Part shown: positions 1 through 11,580 of the stretch, one piece after another
How positions within the stretch are numbered: position 1 is the stretch's first letter
Layout of the letters: every line of letters starts with the position of its first letter
Assembly: GCA_037903475.1 (NCBI GenBank)
Contig: JBAJFG010000538.1
Coordinates: forward strand, 1,302,001 to 1,366,000
DNA: 64,000 nucleotides
Direction: 5' to 3'
From: Ancylostoma caninum
Lineage: Eukaryota > Nematoda > Chromadorea > Rhabditida > Ancylostomatidae
Made by a program: the position numbers and the translations under genes
Notes under the pieces: model-generated
Told to the model about the DNA's origin: nothing
Database searches by the model: none
The model's input: the letters and a program-made list of their open reading frames with translations, nothing else

Positions 1-398
1 TTTCTTCTTTCCATGTCGCGTTCTGTCAAGTCGCATGGTACCCATCTGCCTCCCTTATAAACCTTTCCCATGGCTTTGAGACGCTTGGAAATGTTGGATC
101 TATCAACATTTAGAGAGTTGGCAATCTCTTCTTGTGTTTGGCGTGGATCTTCATCAATTAATGATTGAAGTTCTTTCCCTTCAAAAACTTTTGGCCTTCC
201 ATTGCGTTGCTTGTCTCCAACATCGATATCACAACTACTAAAGCGTCGGAACCATTCTTTGCATGTTGTTTCTGATGGAGCATGGTCCCCATAAGCTTCC
301 ATGAGCATTCGGCAAGATTCGGCAGCAGTTTTCTTCAAATTGAAGCAGAAACGAAGTGCTTCGCGCAAATGACGCTTACTCGGCTCAAATATTGGCAT
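1..398 (-). CDS. mariner transposase, N-terminal 132 residues (partial)
   Basis: An open frame starts at an ATG on the minus strand (396-398) and runs off the left window edge with no stop. It begins MPIFEPSKRHLREALRFCF and carries the first helix-turn-helix of mariner transposases, including KTAAESCRMLMEAYG and CKEWFRRF (about residues 23-52). A linker with RNGRPKVFEGKEL follows, then the second helix-turn-helix with QTQEEIANSLNVDRSNISKR, and then GKVYKGGRWVPCDLTERD, the stretch that precedes the catalytic domain. In this family the N-terminal half binds the terminal repeats, and a DDD catalytic domain (outside this window) cuts and joins DNA. The visible part has no stop or frameshift, which is unusual here because every other transposase in the window is broken. 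Family identity is secure; activity cannot be judged. Confidence 0.8.
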   Translation of the reverse strand, partial: MPIFEPSKRHLREALRFCFNLKKTAAESCRMLMEAYGDHAPSETTCKEWFRRFSSCDIDVGDKQRNGRPKVFEGKELQSLIDEDPRQTQEEIANSLNVDRSNISKRLKAMGKVYKGGRWVPCDLTERDMERR

Positions 399-571
399 GA
401 TTATCACCACAGAACACAATGATGTTGATATAAATCGAAACAAATATGTATTAAATATTATTGACAGATGTCAAAGCAACGAAATGAAGTAGGATTTACA
501 GAGTATTTGCAAGGATAGCTAACGATATAACCACTCATCGCTAGAGGGCGGAAACTTTTTCACATACGTAA
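1..571 (-). mobile_element. mariner-family transposon, 5' part, cut by the window edge
   Basis: The end at 571 reads on the minus strand as TTACGTATGTGAAAAAGTTT followed by CCGCC. This is the shape of a mariner terminal inverted repeat, and it is preceded by a TA dinucleotide (positions 572-573), the normal mariner target. About 170 bases further in, the transposase reading frame opens. The other end lies outside the window, so length and intactness cannot be judged. Confidence 0.75.
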
Positions 572-1328
572 TATTTAGAACATTGCCGGCTGATTCACAT
601 TTTGACGTAGAAGCGGAAGGAAGAAAAATTGAATATCATGAATAAAACGTAAACAGAAGGAGCTCTACCTATGCTCTCCAGTCACAATTGGCTTAGGGTA
701 CAGAATGGTCTCCCAAGGTGTTTCAGACAATCCATAGAATGGGTATGTAGGGGTCTACGTCACCATGAATTGCAACTCCAGGAGTAAAAATTTTGCCGAA
801 TTAATGACGTCATCCAATCTATGGCTTCTGTATTTGATTTTGCTATAGTAATAAATCAACACTATGACAAACTTGACCTGATAAGCAAATATTCGAATGA
901 ATGAGCAAATAAACAGTGTTGTGATAACTCGAAGAAACTTGGATGAATCATACGAGAAAAGCATTTTGCAAATGGTAAGCACCTACCGCGCGTCGCAGAC
1001 CCATTGTCCGGGATAGTTCGCCAACTTATTTCTACGAAATCGCATAGAGCCGACCATAGAACCGCTTCTTTGCCGAATAGTCAGCGGATGACATTGACCA
1101 TGCTTGATGTGTCAACATAATGACGATTCGATGACTATTCCAGTTTAAAGCTACTACTTGGTTCGCAGCCAAAGGATAGTGGGAGCTGAGAAATGGCTTT
1201 TTTCTGTATAACGAAAAATTTTAACTATTTCGGGTAGGATTAACTAAATCAGAGAAATAAAAATCAATTGATTGGTTACTTTCAGCTGTGAGACAATAAT
1301 TCTGTTATATTTTCTCTAGAATAACTGA
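572..1328. other. unassigned spacer
   Basis: I see no coding exon, RNA gene or clear repeat here. Short open frames in this stretch have no recognisable domain. Confidence 0.4.
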
Positions 1329-1793
1329 CCAAGGAAGGATACTAGGGGGGTCCGACAACACGTAACGAAGTGTACACTGTCGTATGCAGTTTTTCATGCT
1401 GATCTCAAATCCGTTATCTTTATCTGCTGCGGAGCTCTCTGTGAAGAGTTACGTGGCATAATATCGGCTAATCACTTCCGGCCAAATCCAACTTTCGAGT
1501 CGTATTCCGCTGAAAATGTGCGTGGAAACCATCTCAAACCTGTCAACTGATTGTATTTGGTCAATGCTCCTAAAACTGTTATGGATCCAGATATGTTCCC
1601 ACGATCTTTTAGCAGAATATAGCCAGGAAGCGAAATTTTGGCAGCTTGAACAGGCTGAAATCATGCCACGTAACTCTTCACAGAGAGCTCCGCAGCAGAT
1701 AAGGAAAACGGCTTTGAGATCAGCATCGAAAACTGCATTTGTCAATATACACTTCATTACGAGTTGTCGGACCCCGCTAGTATCCTTCCCTGG
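1329..1793. mobile_element. foldback (long-TIR) element, about 465 bp
   Basis: Positions about 1329-1466 and 1662-1793 are inverted copies of each other, running from AAGGAAGGATACTAG through TCCGACAAC and GAGCTCTCTGTGAAGAGTTA to the inner edge. The arms are about 135 bases with some mismatches, and about 195 bases of unrelated centre lie between them. There is no transposase frame, so it is a non-autonomous element. A single arm of the same family lies at 37543-37689. Confidence 0.75.
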
Positions 1794-1915
1794 TGAGTAG
1801 CAGAAAAAACGGCACTTGACGTCTGGTGAAAATGAAAAATGGTAGGCAGAGCCTGCCTCAGCCTGACTTCTGCCTCTTACAATTAGATAAGAGATCGTGT
1901 ACTAGAGTTTTACAT

Positions 1916-2092
1916 TCGAAAATATTTTTCGAATATTCGAATTTTCGAATTTTTGGGGACCCCCGAATTTTCGAATATTCGAATTTCCGAATTTCTAGGG
2001 ATCTCCGAATTTTCGAATATTCGAATTTTCGAATTTTTGCAAACCACCGAATTTTCGAATATTCAAATGTTCGAATGTTTATTCGAATAACA
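1916..2092. repeat. 42-bp minisatellite rich in TTCGAATATTCGAA, array 1
   Basis: About four tandem units of 42 bases, each containing the palindrome TTCGAATATTCGAA followed by TTTTCGAATTT and a variable spacer such as GGGGACCCC. Because 42 is a multiple of three and the core is palindromic, the array is free of stops on both strands: FEYSNFRIFGDPRI-like 14-residue units on +, and RKFEYSKIR-like units on -. The protein-like pattern is probably a by-product of the repeat. A related array lies at 3122-3318. Confidence 0.8.
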
Positions 2093-3121
2093 TTCCATTT
2101 GGTAAAAACATTTTGTACCAATGCATGTAGGCGAACAAGGCGATATGTTTGCCAAACGAAACGGGCATGAAACTTCTCGGGTAGTAAGTTTCATTTGCCG
2201 TTTTGGAATTTCTCACAACCTTCTCATGAGTGGAAGCTTGTGCTGCTGTGGAGTTGGTCCCTTATCGGTTTTAAAATTGCAACGGGTTGAAATTTCTAAG
2301 CTTAAGAACGTCACTTGAGGTCTGTAACCATCATTAAAGGATCGTAAAGTGGATGAAACCCTTCGTCCGTGAGAAGGCTTTCGCTTTAATATCTCTGTGT
2401 TGTAGTTTAACAAAACGTGCCATGGTAGTAAATGTGGAGGTATTGACCGTGTAAAAACAATGTTGGGTAGAGTAGTTCATTTACCTTGACCATGAATGAG
2501 TTTCCAGCTATCAACAAAAAAGCGTCAGCTAGATAAAAAAACACTGTGTATTATCCCGTTCCTCATTATTACTTCTGTTTATCGGGTCCAACTGCATGCT
2601 TGTACTACTGTTGCAACCAACAGAGCTTCTATAACAAGAAGTCGGAGTATGTTTGGGCAGAAAGGATAATAATAGATCTCAAGATTTTGTGTGAACTTCG
2701 AATTCCATAACTAACGGTGATGTACTTGGAAAGAGTTTAAGCGAAGCAGTAGTCGGAAATCAGCTAAATACAAGGAGGAATGTTGTGTAAAATTTTACAT
2801 TATAGTTTTCAGTTCACTTACATAGTTCTGGAGGAAAGGCTTGAATAATCAGAAGTATAGTTGAAACTGCTGGTTTCTCAAGTCTCTAGAAAAGTACATA
2901 CGTAGGTTTCACCGGAGAGATCATCGTCGCCAATGTCGTATACCTCGTAGGATTGCAGTTTCAAAGCTTTCAAATGCTGTTGGTGGCTTTGGAATGCGTG
3001 CAAAGATACAAGCAGGTTTTTGGGAAAATTGAGGTTGAAATGAGAAATTGGACTGGGGTTTCATTTGGAATGGTTCCTCAGCGAGAAAATGGAACTGAAA
3101 TAACAGTTGCGACGCAAAACA
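2093..3121. other. unassigned spacer between the two related minisatellites
   Basis: No gene, RNA or mobile-element end recognised. Small open frames on both strands have no family signature. Confidence 0.35.
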
Positions 3122-3318
3122 ACTCCAAATATTCGAATTTTCGACCTAAAATTTTCGAACGTTCGAATTTTGGAATAATCCCGGACCCTCGAATTTTCGA
3201 ATATTCGAACTTTCGAATATTGCGGAGCCATCGAATTTTCGAATATTCGAATTTTCGAATTTTATCGGACCCCCAAATTTTCGAATATTCGAACATTCGA
3301 ATAAATATTCGAATTTTT
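3122..3318. repeat. 42-bp minisatellite rich in TTCGAATATTCGAA, array 2
   Basis: The second array has the same 42-base period and the same palindromic core as 1916-2092, with more diverged spacers (CGGACCC, CGGAGCCAT). It again stays open on both strands (+ strand units FEYSNFRILRSHRI and FEYSNFRILSDPQI). The two arrays lie 1 kb apart in the same orientation. Confidence 0.8.
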
Positions 3319-5593
3319 TCGATTCGGTCAAAACTCTATCGTGGACGGCATTGCAACCGCACAGGTGTGTTCTAAATGCCACCACCGTAACTATTTTTTG
3401 ATTCAGAAAAAGTCGTTTTAAAAACGGGTAAATATGAGTGAAGGAGCGCCGTAGCTCAACCATCTATATGCAAGCAATAGTGCTGTGTATGAATTATTAT
3501 ACTATTGTATATAATTTTGCTTCAATGCCCTCTGCTATTAACCTACACTAAGTAGCTGGTATAGTGCCTGCAGGCAAAATTCAACCTTAACTCATTGTAG
3601 AATAGGCAAAATCAGCAGTGGAATTGAGATTAAGGAGTATATATTGGTGCTTCAATTGGATCATTCCACAAGTTTACAAAGGCACTGTTGTACGGCGGCT
3701 AGTATCATCTATTTTCAAAGACAGAAGACACCGTCCAGACTAGAATGATAAGAAAAAACAGCACATATAAAACAGCACACGAACCGCTCAATTCATTTTT
3801 GGGGCACGGATTGGGATCAAATGAAGGAGCTTTGCTGAAATTGGCAACTGGGCTGTCAGGACAGCTTGACAAACGTTCCGAGCATTTCCTTCCAAGTAAA
3901 AATAGAACAGATTTCCAGTTGAACTGAGAATCATGGGCTCCGGAAATTTTCTGGAACTTTTTGGATCTTCTGCAGTAGCTTCAGAGTAATAACAGTTAAG
4001 TACCCATACAAGCAGTCGACAGTTTTTCTCGAGGAGTAAAGAGAAGAAAAGCTGCAACCATCAGAACATATGTGCACTGTTGCTGATCATGTGGGGGAAC
4101 CAATTCTTTTGTCTAATGTATGGAAACCGTGGATAAGAATGACCTTCAAAGCAGTAGCGCTTGCAAGCGGTAGCATTTAACACGTAATTGAAAATTTAAT
4201 TGAGAATCCTATCGTTGCAGAGAATCACAGAAAGTGCGCTTCAAGGCGAGAAATTTAAAACACTGAAACAAATTTCTCTGCGTCTGCGTCACCCTCAAAA
4301 AAACTCTCAGTTATTCTAAGAGCTCTATGTCGAAACGTGTCTCAGTCATTGTTACCATTTGATCAACTGCTCCATAATACCAATATATTAATGCTTAGAC
4401 GACGACGTTGGGAGAGATTTTGGCACTGGTAGGTGTATTTGATGAGAAGGATACAGAATCAATAATAAAATTGAAAAAATGGATAGCGCTTCCAAGAGCG
4501 CCAGGTGTGCGCAAGAAAACTCTAAATTAAGCAATTAACGAGGGGAACCCAATAAAATGCTATTCGGCGACTCAAGTGCAAAGTGCACGACCAGCACGCA
4601 GGTGTGATCTTTTTATTTAATTTACGATTTTACGATAAATCCAGGGCCGGCAATCGTTTGTGGAAACTGTTGTTCGGCGAAGAGTCCGATGCTGACGAAG
4701 TTCTACCTAAAAGGATCTTCGCAATTTTCAGACCTGCTTTTTTATTTGCGTCCTTTTGTCAGTGAACTGTTCACAAAATTAAAAAAATAAGCAAAACAAC
4801 TAACATAACGAATAGATGATTAGCAGAAAAATCCAAAATTTACAAACTGTTTTAAAGTTTGTTCTGAATCTGGTGAATGGCTGAAATGATTCGGATCCTG
4901 ACCAGATTTGGAACGGGAAAATAGCGAAATAGATGATGTTTCCAGAGGAATGCAATTTGTTTCGCTTCGAGACACGCGCCTTCCGTCGCGCTCTATTTTT
5001 CAAGCCAACGCCATAATTTGCATTGGGTAATAGGCATGCCGGAATGGGATCCTTCGTCAAAGCTACTGATATATGAAGTCTTCCAATAAGCGGCCATGGT
5101 TATCTTAGCACAGAAGCTAGGCTGAGAATGTTTCTCTTTGTCGTCTCATCGAAGCAATAAAAGCAGGTTTGAAGCGAAAAGTGTTGCTCACATGAGTGAT
5201 GGAAGGTAATGCCTACTCGGAAAAGGTGCTGACATCCCTTTCTACGGTGGGGTGGTTAGGTGGGGAAGGCAAGTAGCATTTTAAGCATTTTAAGCAAAGT
5301 TAATGACGACAGACATGTCGTCTGAATGGCACAAGTTTGTCTATTCCACACTTTGAAACAGTTGTATATTGTTTAGAACTTCTTGTTGGCGGTCTCTGGA
5401 GCTTGTAGAGCCTTGAAGTCAAAAAGCTCTTTCGACTGAAGAAGGAATGGGCATCCATGAAACAAACTACTATTAACATGAACTACATATACTGTTATTA
5501 TTCTACAGTTCTTCTGGACTTATATGGTAGCCTTTCCTAATAATAGACATAGCATATTTCGCATAGAAAATTGGAAATATGGCGGTCTCTTCA
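3319..5593. other. unassigned spacer
   Basis: No exon with supporting splice sites and no inverted-repeat element found. The open frames here are short and lack family signatures. Confidence 0.35.
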
Positions 5594-5806
5594 GCTTAAA
5601 GGCAGCACTCCGGAAAATTTCACTTCTGAAATGAGTCGCCTACCATGAAGCCGGCCGCTGGACAATCGCAACAGAAAGTTGAACACCTTGAATGACCGCC
5701 TACCGACGAATATACTGCTGTGGACACATCTGCTGCTCTGGACATTAGGGTTCCGTCGCGCCAACAAACCCCATTGACAGGGTGTGCGCATGTGGTTCAG
5801 CGGAGG
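5594..5806 (-). mobile_element. half copy of the AAAGGCAGCAC inverted-repeat element
   Basis: Starts with TTAAAGGCAGCACTC and matches the reverse complement of 31690-31899 along its whole length. Shared blocks include GCCGGCCGCTGGACAA, the GGTTCCGTCGC block and GGGTGCGCGAATGTGGTT-like ends. Only one arm is present, so it is a truncated copy of the complete element at 31469-31897. Confidence 0.7.
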
Positions 5807-6711
5807 CTTGTTTATGAAATTCGTATCATTTACAGGATTTCAGATTCAGAAAATCCTCTCATCGGCCGTGCTCCGCCTTTCACCCATTTTTAGCCTTGGA
5901 TTTACACTTTCCGTTCACAGGATTTTGAAGTTCCACTATACACAACTTTGTTACTGTCCAGAACCGTGATCTCTAAGTGAAATCTGACGTAATGGTGGAG
6001 CACTCGCGTGCTTGTACTCAGAGGTTTCTCTATTTCGAGCTTACATTGGTGATTCATGTACATAATTTAAAAATAACGCCGCTTCATGCGTCATTGCTTT
6101 CGCTGCAGTTTCGAAAATTGGTTGAAGAGAACTGCAGCAACGCTAATCGTGAAGAATTTATCACATATTTCGCATGTCAGTAGAGCTGAAATTCATTCAA
6201 TCCCTCCATAGTTCCTGTGGCAACCTCTTATTAAGTCCCTATATGACGTTTTTCCTAACTTTTACGAAGCATCAATTGAAATCGAGAGAAGAAACCTTTG
6301 ATTAGTTGCCTGATTTTGATTCAGAAGGGTATACTTTTTTGATGACGTTAAAAGAGACCTATATCTTTGTTTTTGTTCTTGACTTCCTCCTCTGTTTGCC
6401 ACCCGGATTCATCCAGACCGGATGAAATTGATTTAGCTTGTGCTACATAACAGATGCTGTTCGTCATTGGCGAACCTACGCTTCATATCCATACCTTTCA
6501 CTTAAACGATTGAGGTTTTTAAGCCTTATCCTTTAAAATAAATAAAGTGAGAACCGCAAACAAATAAGCTATGTACATATGTGCACAACCTTAGGCTGGA
6601 CTTTCACTGAGGGCCGAGTTTGGTGTGGTGCCAGTTTATTCCATCTTTTTTTCAGACCTTAGTGCTTTTGCTCTTGTTGCTGTTACTCATTCAAAGGTTT
6701 TCCGGGCCTAC
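5807..6711. other. unassigned spacer
   Basis: Nothing recognisable beyond chance open frames of 61-68 codons. Confidence 0.35.
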
Positions 6712-7468
6712 ATGCATCAATGAGACACGCTGACAACCGCGGTAACTACAGGGGACGTCAATCACGATCAGTACTCCTGCAGCATGGCGCGCTGCAACAC
6801 CCATGCGGCTCGGCGGGCTGGCTGGGTGCTGCGGCTGGTGGGTGTTGGGACGATTTTCAGCTTTTCTCAAGTTTCTACGACAATTTCACTCATTTGTGGG
6901 CCTTCTTGGTAACTGTTTGAGATAGAGTGGCGCTGAGGTCAATCGCTCTCTTCTTCGGATGTTCCTGGATTGAGTCGAACTTTCATAGGTGCTTCACCAA
7001 GAACTTCTGCCTGACGTCAGTAACTTCGATAAAGAACGCATGACGCAATGTCTTCAAACGACTGACCTAAAAATCATCGTGAGTAGGAGGAAGCTAGTCA
7101 TCAACCACAGTGAAGACCGCAAATTACGCGATACGACAGCCTCATCGTAGGAAACAAACTGCAAGACAAGATATCTAGAAGCTCAGATATTAGAACTGAA
7201 TCGGTGCCACTCTATCTCAAACAGTTACCAAGAAGGTCCACAAATGAGCGAAATTGCCGCAGAAACTAAAGAAAAGCTGAAAATCCCCCCCCCCCCTCCC
7301 CTCCCCCCACCTCCCCCCCCAACATCCACCAGCCGCAGCACCCACCCAGCCCACTTCGCCGCGTGGGTGGTGCGGCGCGCCATTCCGTGGGATCGTGATT
7401 GACCTCCCCAGTACGGATAAATTCATGTGGCGTTAACACGTTTACCCTAGGTAATCTCAATGATGCAT
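6712..7468. mobile_element. foldback element with arms of about 220 bp
   Basis: Positions about 6712-6933 and 7203-7468 are inverted copies. They share GAGATAGAGTGGC, TAACTGTTTGAGATAGAG, GCAGCACCCA-type blocks and CGTCAATCACGATC at the outer part. The right arm ends on the minus strand with ATTGAGATTACCTAGGGTAA, the same terminus as the 98-bp element at 8796-8893. The left terminus has lost most of that segment but keeps ATGCATCA and TGAGA. The right arm also carries a C-rich tract (7287-7320) absent from the left. No transposase is encoded. Confidence 0.75.
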
Positions 7469-8795
7469 AAGGCCACAGCGTTGGTTTGGTTCACCAATTA
7501 CAGTGTATAAATAAACGGCTGAATAAATAAGCAACAGGTTGTTATAAAATCTGTGCTGCTTTGAAACATCACAACTCGTTTAAAAATAACTCTTATTAAT
7601 TTTTAGCAACTTTCGAATCAGCATATTTACGCCTGAATGATGGGAAGTGCCAAGATTTAGAAGAGTAAGGAGTGAAGGGTGAGCAAGTGAAGGAAGAAAT
7701 AACCTCCGAATAATTCCGAAATAGCTCTCCGAAATATGGTGGCTTATGCACCTGAAGAAACCAATGTTCGTGAATCGGAAATCTTCACGACGGTCACTGA
7801 CAGAGCATTCATATAAGGTAGCAGTGCTGAAATGAGCTTTTTTCTGTCTGCATCCACAGAAAAAGACTATCGACAGGAATGCTCATTTTGGGAACCTTGA
7901 TGCATGTAAATGTCCGACTTCTGACGCACTGCCGATGTTCCTGGCATTTGTGAAGAAGATATAGCTGAGCGATGAATCGAGGAAAGAAGACGTTAACCCT
8001 GGGATAGTACCCCTGTAATTTTGTTGCTCCGATATCTCTTATTCCTAGGTGGAGCTTTGTTGACAGACCTCTGACTTACCGCCGTCTTAGTAACGTCACG
8101 CTTCCGCACTCGGGATATATGTAGATGTTATAAAATCAATGTTTCTCACTAGATCTGTCGATTCCCGATACTTGGTCACGTGATATCAGCTCTACCAAGG
8201 CAAATACAAAGTGCGAGTAAGTGCACCTCTATTTTGCGCATTGGTATGGCGTCATCGTCACCACGCGAACTCAAAGTAATCACCTCCGTCGCAACTCAGC
8301 AGCTCGTTGCAGGATAAAGCGGAGTCAGCGCTTCTCCCACACTTTGTGCCGGATAAAGTGCGGCTTTCGCTCAATCCAGCACGACACCTCCGAGCGTGAT
8401 AAATCGACATCGGGCTGCCAGAGCGGCGCTCGTGCCTTCCCTTTCTTCTCGCTGCTGCCGAGTGTTGTTCGCCAGCTGTTGCGTAATTTAAACAAATTTC
8501 GTTGTGCCCTTCGACTATCCAATGAAGCCGCCTTCTTCACGGAGCTCTCCGTTTCGTTTTAGCTTGCTTGTATGGCATCCTGTGAAGTTTTCGTGCATTG
8601 TTGATGAACTAAAATTGAAAAAATTGAAATTACCAGTATGGCCAAGCCTGTCACCCATTCATTCTGCTCTCTTAACTCATCTGAACCTCAGTTGTACAAG
8701 CCTGAAACTCATTTCTGCTTCTCTAGCTTAAATTTTAGTTCATTCTGAGGAGCCTAATTATCACATTATTCTATCTATCGTGCAGGGCAGCAGGT
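7469..8795. other. unassigned spacer
   Basis: No supported gene. The open frame at 8221-8562 (113 codons) has a shadow on the other strand and no recognisable family. Confidence 0.35.
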
Positions 8796-8893
8796 ATCAT
8801 TGGGATTACCCAGGGTAAACGCGTTAGCATCCTTTAGGTTCACCCATTGTTAAAAAAAAGCGTCGATACCTTTACTCTGGGTGATCTCAATAT
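8796..8893. mobile_element. 98-bp miniature inverted-repeat element
   Basis: The ends are inverted copies of each other: left ATTGGGATTACCCAGGGTAA and right, read on the minus strand, ATTGAGATCACCCAGAGTAA, each followed by a diverged continuation. The same terminus occurs at the right end of the larger foldback element at 6712-7468, so both belong to one family. Confidence 0.7.
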
Positions 8894-11580
8894 CTAATAA
8901 ATCGCATGCGGCCAGGAGGTTTTCGTGCGCCTATGAAAATAAGCCGTAGTAAAATAAAAGTAAAAGTAAAAGATTTTTTCCAGGACCACTTAAGGGGTTT
9001 TGTAATTCTCCTCTGATGAATTTTAACTTACTTCAATCAATCTTGAATGTGAAAGAACGTTGTAATTCCCGTTCTGATCGCACTGGTCTTCTGTGTGTTT
9101 TTTTGCGCCGATTGCGCTGCGAACGATAAGCGCATGCGATTGATTCGCAACGGAAAAACACCGCCACTTTTTTTTTACATTCTGCACAATTCCTGCTTTT
9201 TTTCATCTACTTCAATTAGATACAATAATTTAGTCTTCGATAGCAGCTACTAGTTCCTGAGCTATTTTTCCATCAGACCTGGTGATTCGCATGAAATGTC
9301 GTCATAGCATAATACGTACTACGTCACTTACGCCCTCAGTGTGTCCGTCACCTCTCCATACAGACGTCGTGACCGTGAGCCAGACGTCGTCAAAAGTCAT
9401 AAAAAGTGGGAGATGTGGGACGGCAGTCTTAATGAACGCGGCATGTCTAGCTCATTCGTTGCGAGAACTCATCAAGGAACTCATTGGCGCTGACAATGTG
9501 AAATGTTGCTTGCATTTATAGCCAGCAATGGGATTCCCTCGATAAATACGTACAATTTCGGGTGTCTCCACTGTTTTAGAACGGCTTTTCGGGAGAAAGA
9601 GGGCATCTGAGAAGTGGAGAGATTGTTTACGGAAGGAGCGCATGCCCGTTTTCTTTGTGTAGTTGTTTCTTAAGAATGCAATACCTCGACGGAAATGACA
9701 AAGTTGTCTGCATGCTTTTTTTCTTTTCGTCTGCTTACGAAATCATAACTGACCTCTTATATTTTCCTCTTGGTAGATGTCTTCAACTGCAATTCTGGAA
9801 CACCTTTAATCCTACTCAACACTATGTTCCCGCTTTTTAGCTGGTTTAGTTGGGGTCATCGGTACGGCTTGGCACACATATGATGAACAGTAAACAATAA
9901 ACAAGATAGTAAGCGAAGTGACTACCTTAAAAGGTGAAGATTGAAGCAGTACCGTCCCGTGCTGGAGCAGTTCGCGTGGAGTAAGCTCGGATCCAGTACC
10001 CTTAGACCCCCTGACAACCCTGGTGTTGACTGGAGGCATGGTCCCCTCCCCCGTTCGATGGTATTTGATGAGTTAATTGAAACTATTAATTAGAAGACAG
10101 TTGTTGAAGAATGTGACTGGGCACCTAACTAAACGCTTTTTTTTCGTGACTAGAGCTGTGAAAAAATTCTCCCCCCCCCCTACCCCCACCCCATCCTTTC
10201 TTCCTCTCTGTTTGCTATAGTCAGATAGCAACGATCAATTCAGCGGTATTTCTCTGGTAGAGATGATGACTAACACGGCTCGTTGCGCAGACTCTGCCAG
10301 GATACTTTGTCGCGTTACGATGATGCCGTTTGTTCTAGCGAGGTGTTTTTGCAAAGCTTCTCAACTCCTTATATTAGAATACAATGGTGAAGATTTTTTT
10401 GTGTGTTTCCATAACTGAATTCACTTCATTATCTGCAATTCCTATTTTGTTCTTAACCTAATTTTTACTAGATGCGTCATATTTGCATCAGAGGTGACTG
10501 TTTTGTTTGATTTTCCACTCTTTGATTTCCCATAAAGGCTGGTAATTTCTACGTTTAGAGTAAGAATGAGAATCCTAGTCAATCGCACTGGATAGGCATG
10601 ACACTGCAAGCACGAGCGTCTCATCTGTGTCTGGTCCGCAGTAAGAGTGCTTTTCGGCTTATCCTTCATCCTATAGTCGCCCATCTGATTCACACATGTT
10701 TTTTTAGCAAACTGTAAAAATTGAAGGCAAATGATATTTGAAGACTTGGAACGTTACTTGTAGAAGTGAGGAGTGCCGTCAATACCATGTTGCTTTCTGT
10801 TGTTTTTTTTTCCTTTCAAATCATTGATGATCACATCATAATTGTATCATGTACTCCCTCTCCTATGGGTCTTAGAAGTCGAATCTGTACCAGTCTGTAG
10901 GAGTTGCAGCGTGATCATTTATATCCCATCCATTTAGTTGTTATGTAAATATATGCTGACTTTTCTTTATTAACTTCAGTACACCAATAAGGCGCCTCAT
11001 GGCAACACAACTTGCAGATCACGTATGTATTATAGTTAGGATCATTGTGCTCTTAGGAGGTTTTACTCAGAGAGCTGCTGATCATGGACATATTGTCATT
11101 TATCGCTTCAATTTCTTGATGCTTACCTACAAATACTATCTTTTCAGCATGCAACTATGATTTTCTTTTGCAGTTCATACGCATATTGTCAACCTAGCAG
11201 CAACGGGGAAAACGTTCCCTCTTGTATAAGCAGCTAATCAGATGGAAAGGAGAACAGTTTATAAAAACAGAGAACAAGTGCACATCGAAAATGAGAAATT
11301 TAACTTGAGGACTTCAAATTCAATTCGATTTCAGCAGACCCTGTCACTGAATTTGATAATGAATCTTTGGAGTGATTTGATGCCTGTATTTTTTTCTGGA
11401 ATTTTCTGCATATGTTGGCCATATGAGAGCCCAATTCATTCCACCAAACAGGATGATTGTGTGGGATGGGGAGAGTGAGAAGGGGATGGGGAGGGGGGAG
11501 GGTGGCAGATTATTTGAGTGAATACGGTTCCACCCAGCCAAAAAAACTTCCACTACTGCAAAGAAATGTGCCAAAAAACA
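8894..11580. other. unassigned spacer
   Basis: A short C-rich tract lies near 10169-10195. One possible exon on the minus strand (9929-10039) is discussed under findings. No other gene or element is supported. Confidence 0.35.

Noticed and set aside
1826..2170. 114-codon frame with FEYSNFRI repeats, and its mirror on the other strand
   Set aside because: Both strands are open because the 42-base unit is palindromic and divisible by three. There are no splice sites or family match.
1916..3318. CRISPR-like repeat-spacer look of the TTCGAA arrays
   Set aside because: Units are short-spaced, diverged minisatellite copies in a eukaryotic genome with no cas genes. The spacers are not unique full-length spacers.
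7287..7320. C-rich run as a regulatory G-quadruplex
   Set aside because: It is one of several poly-C runs (10169, 35831, 37286, 52663). They mostly lie in repeats or spacers, and nothing ties them to a gene.
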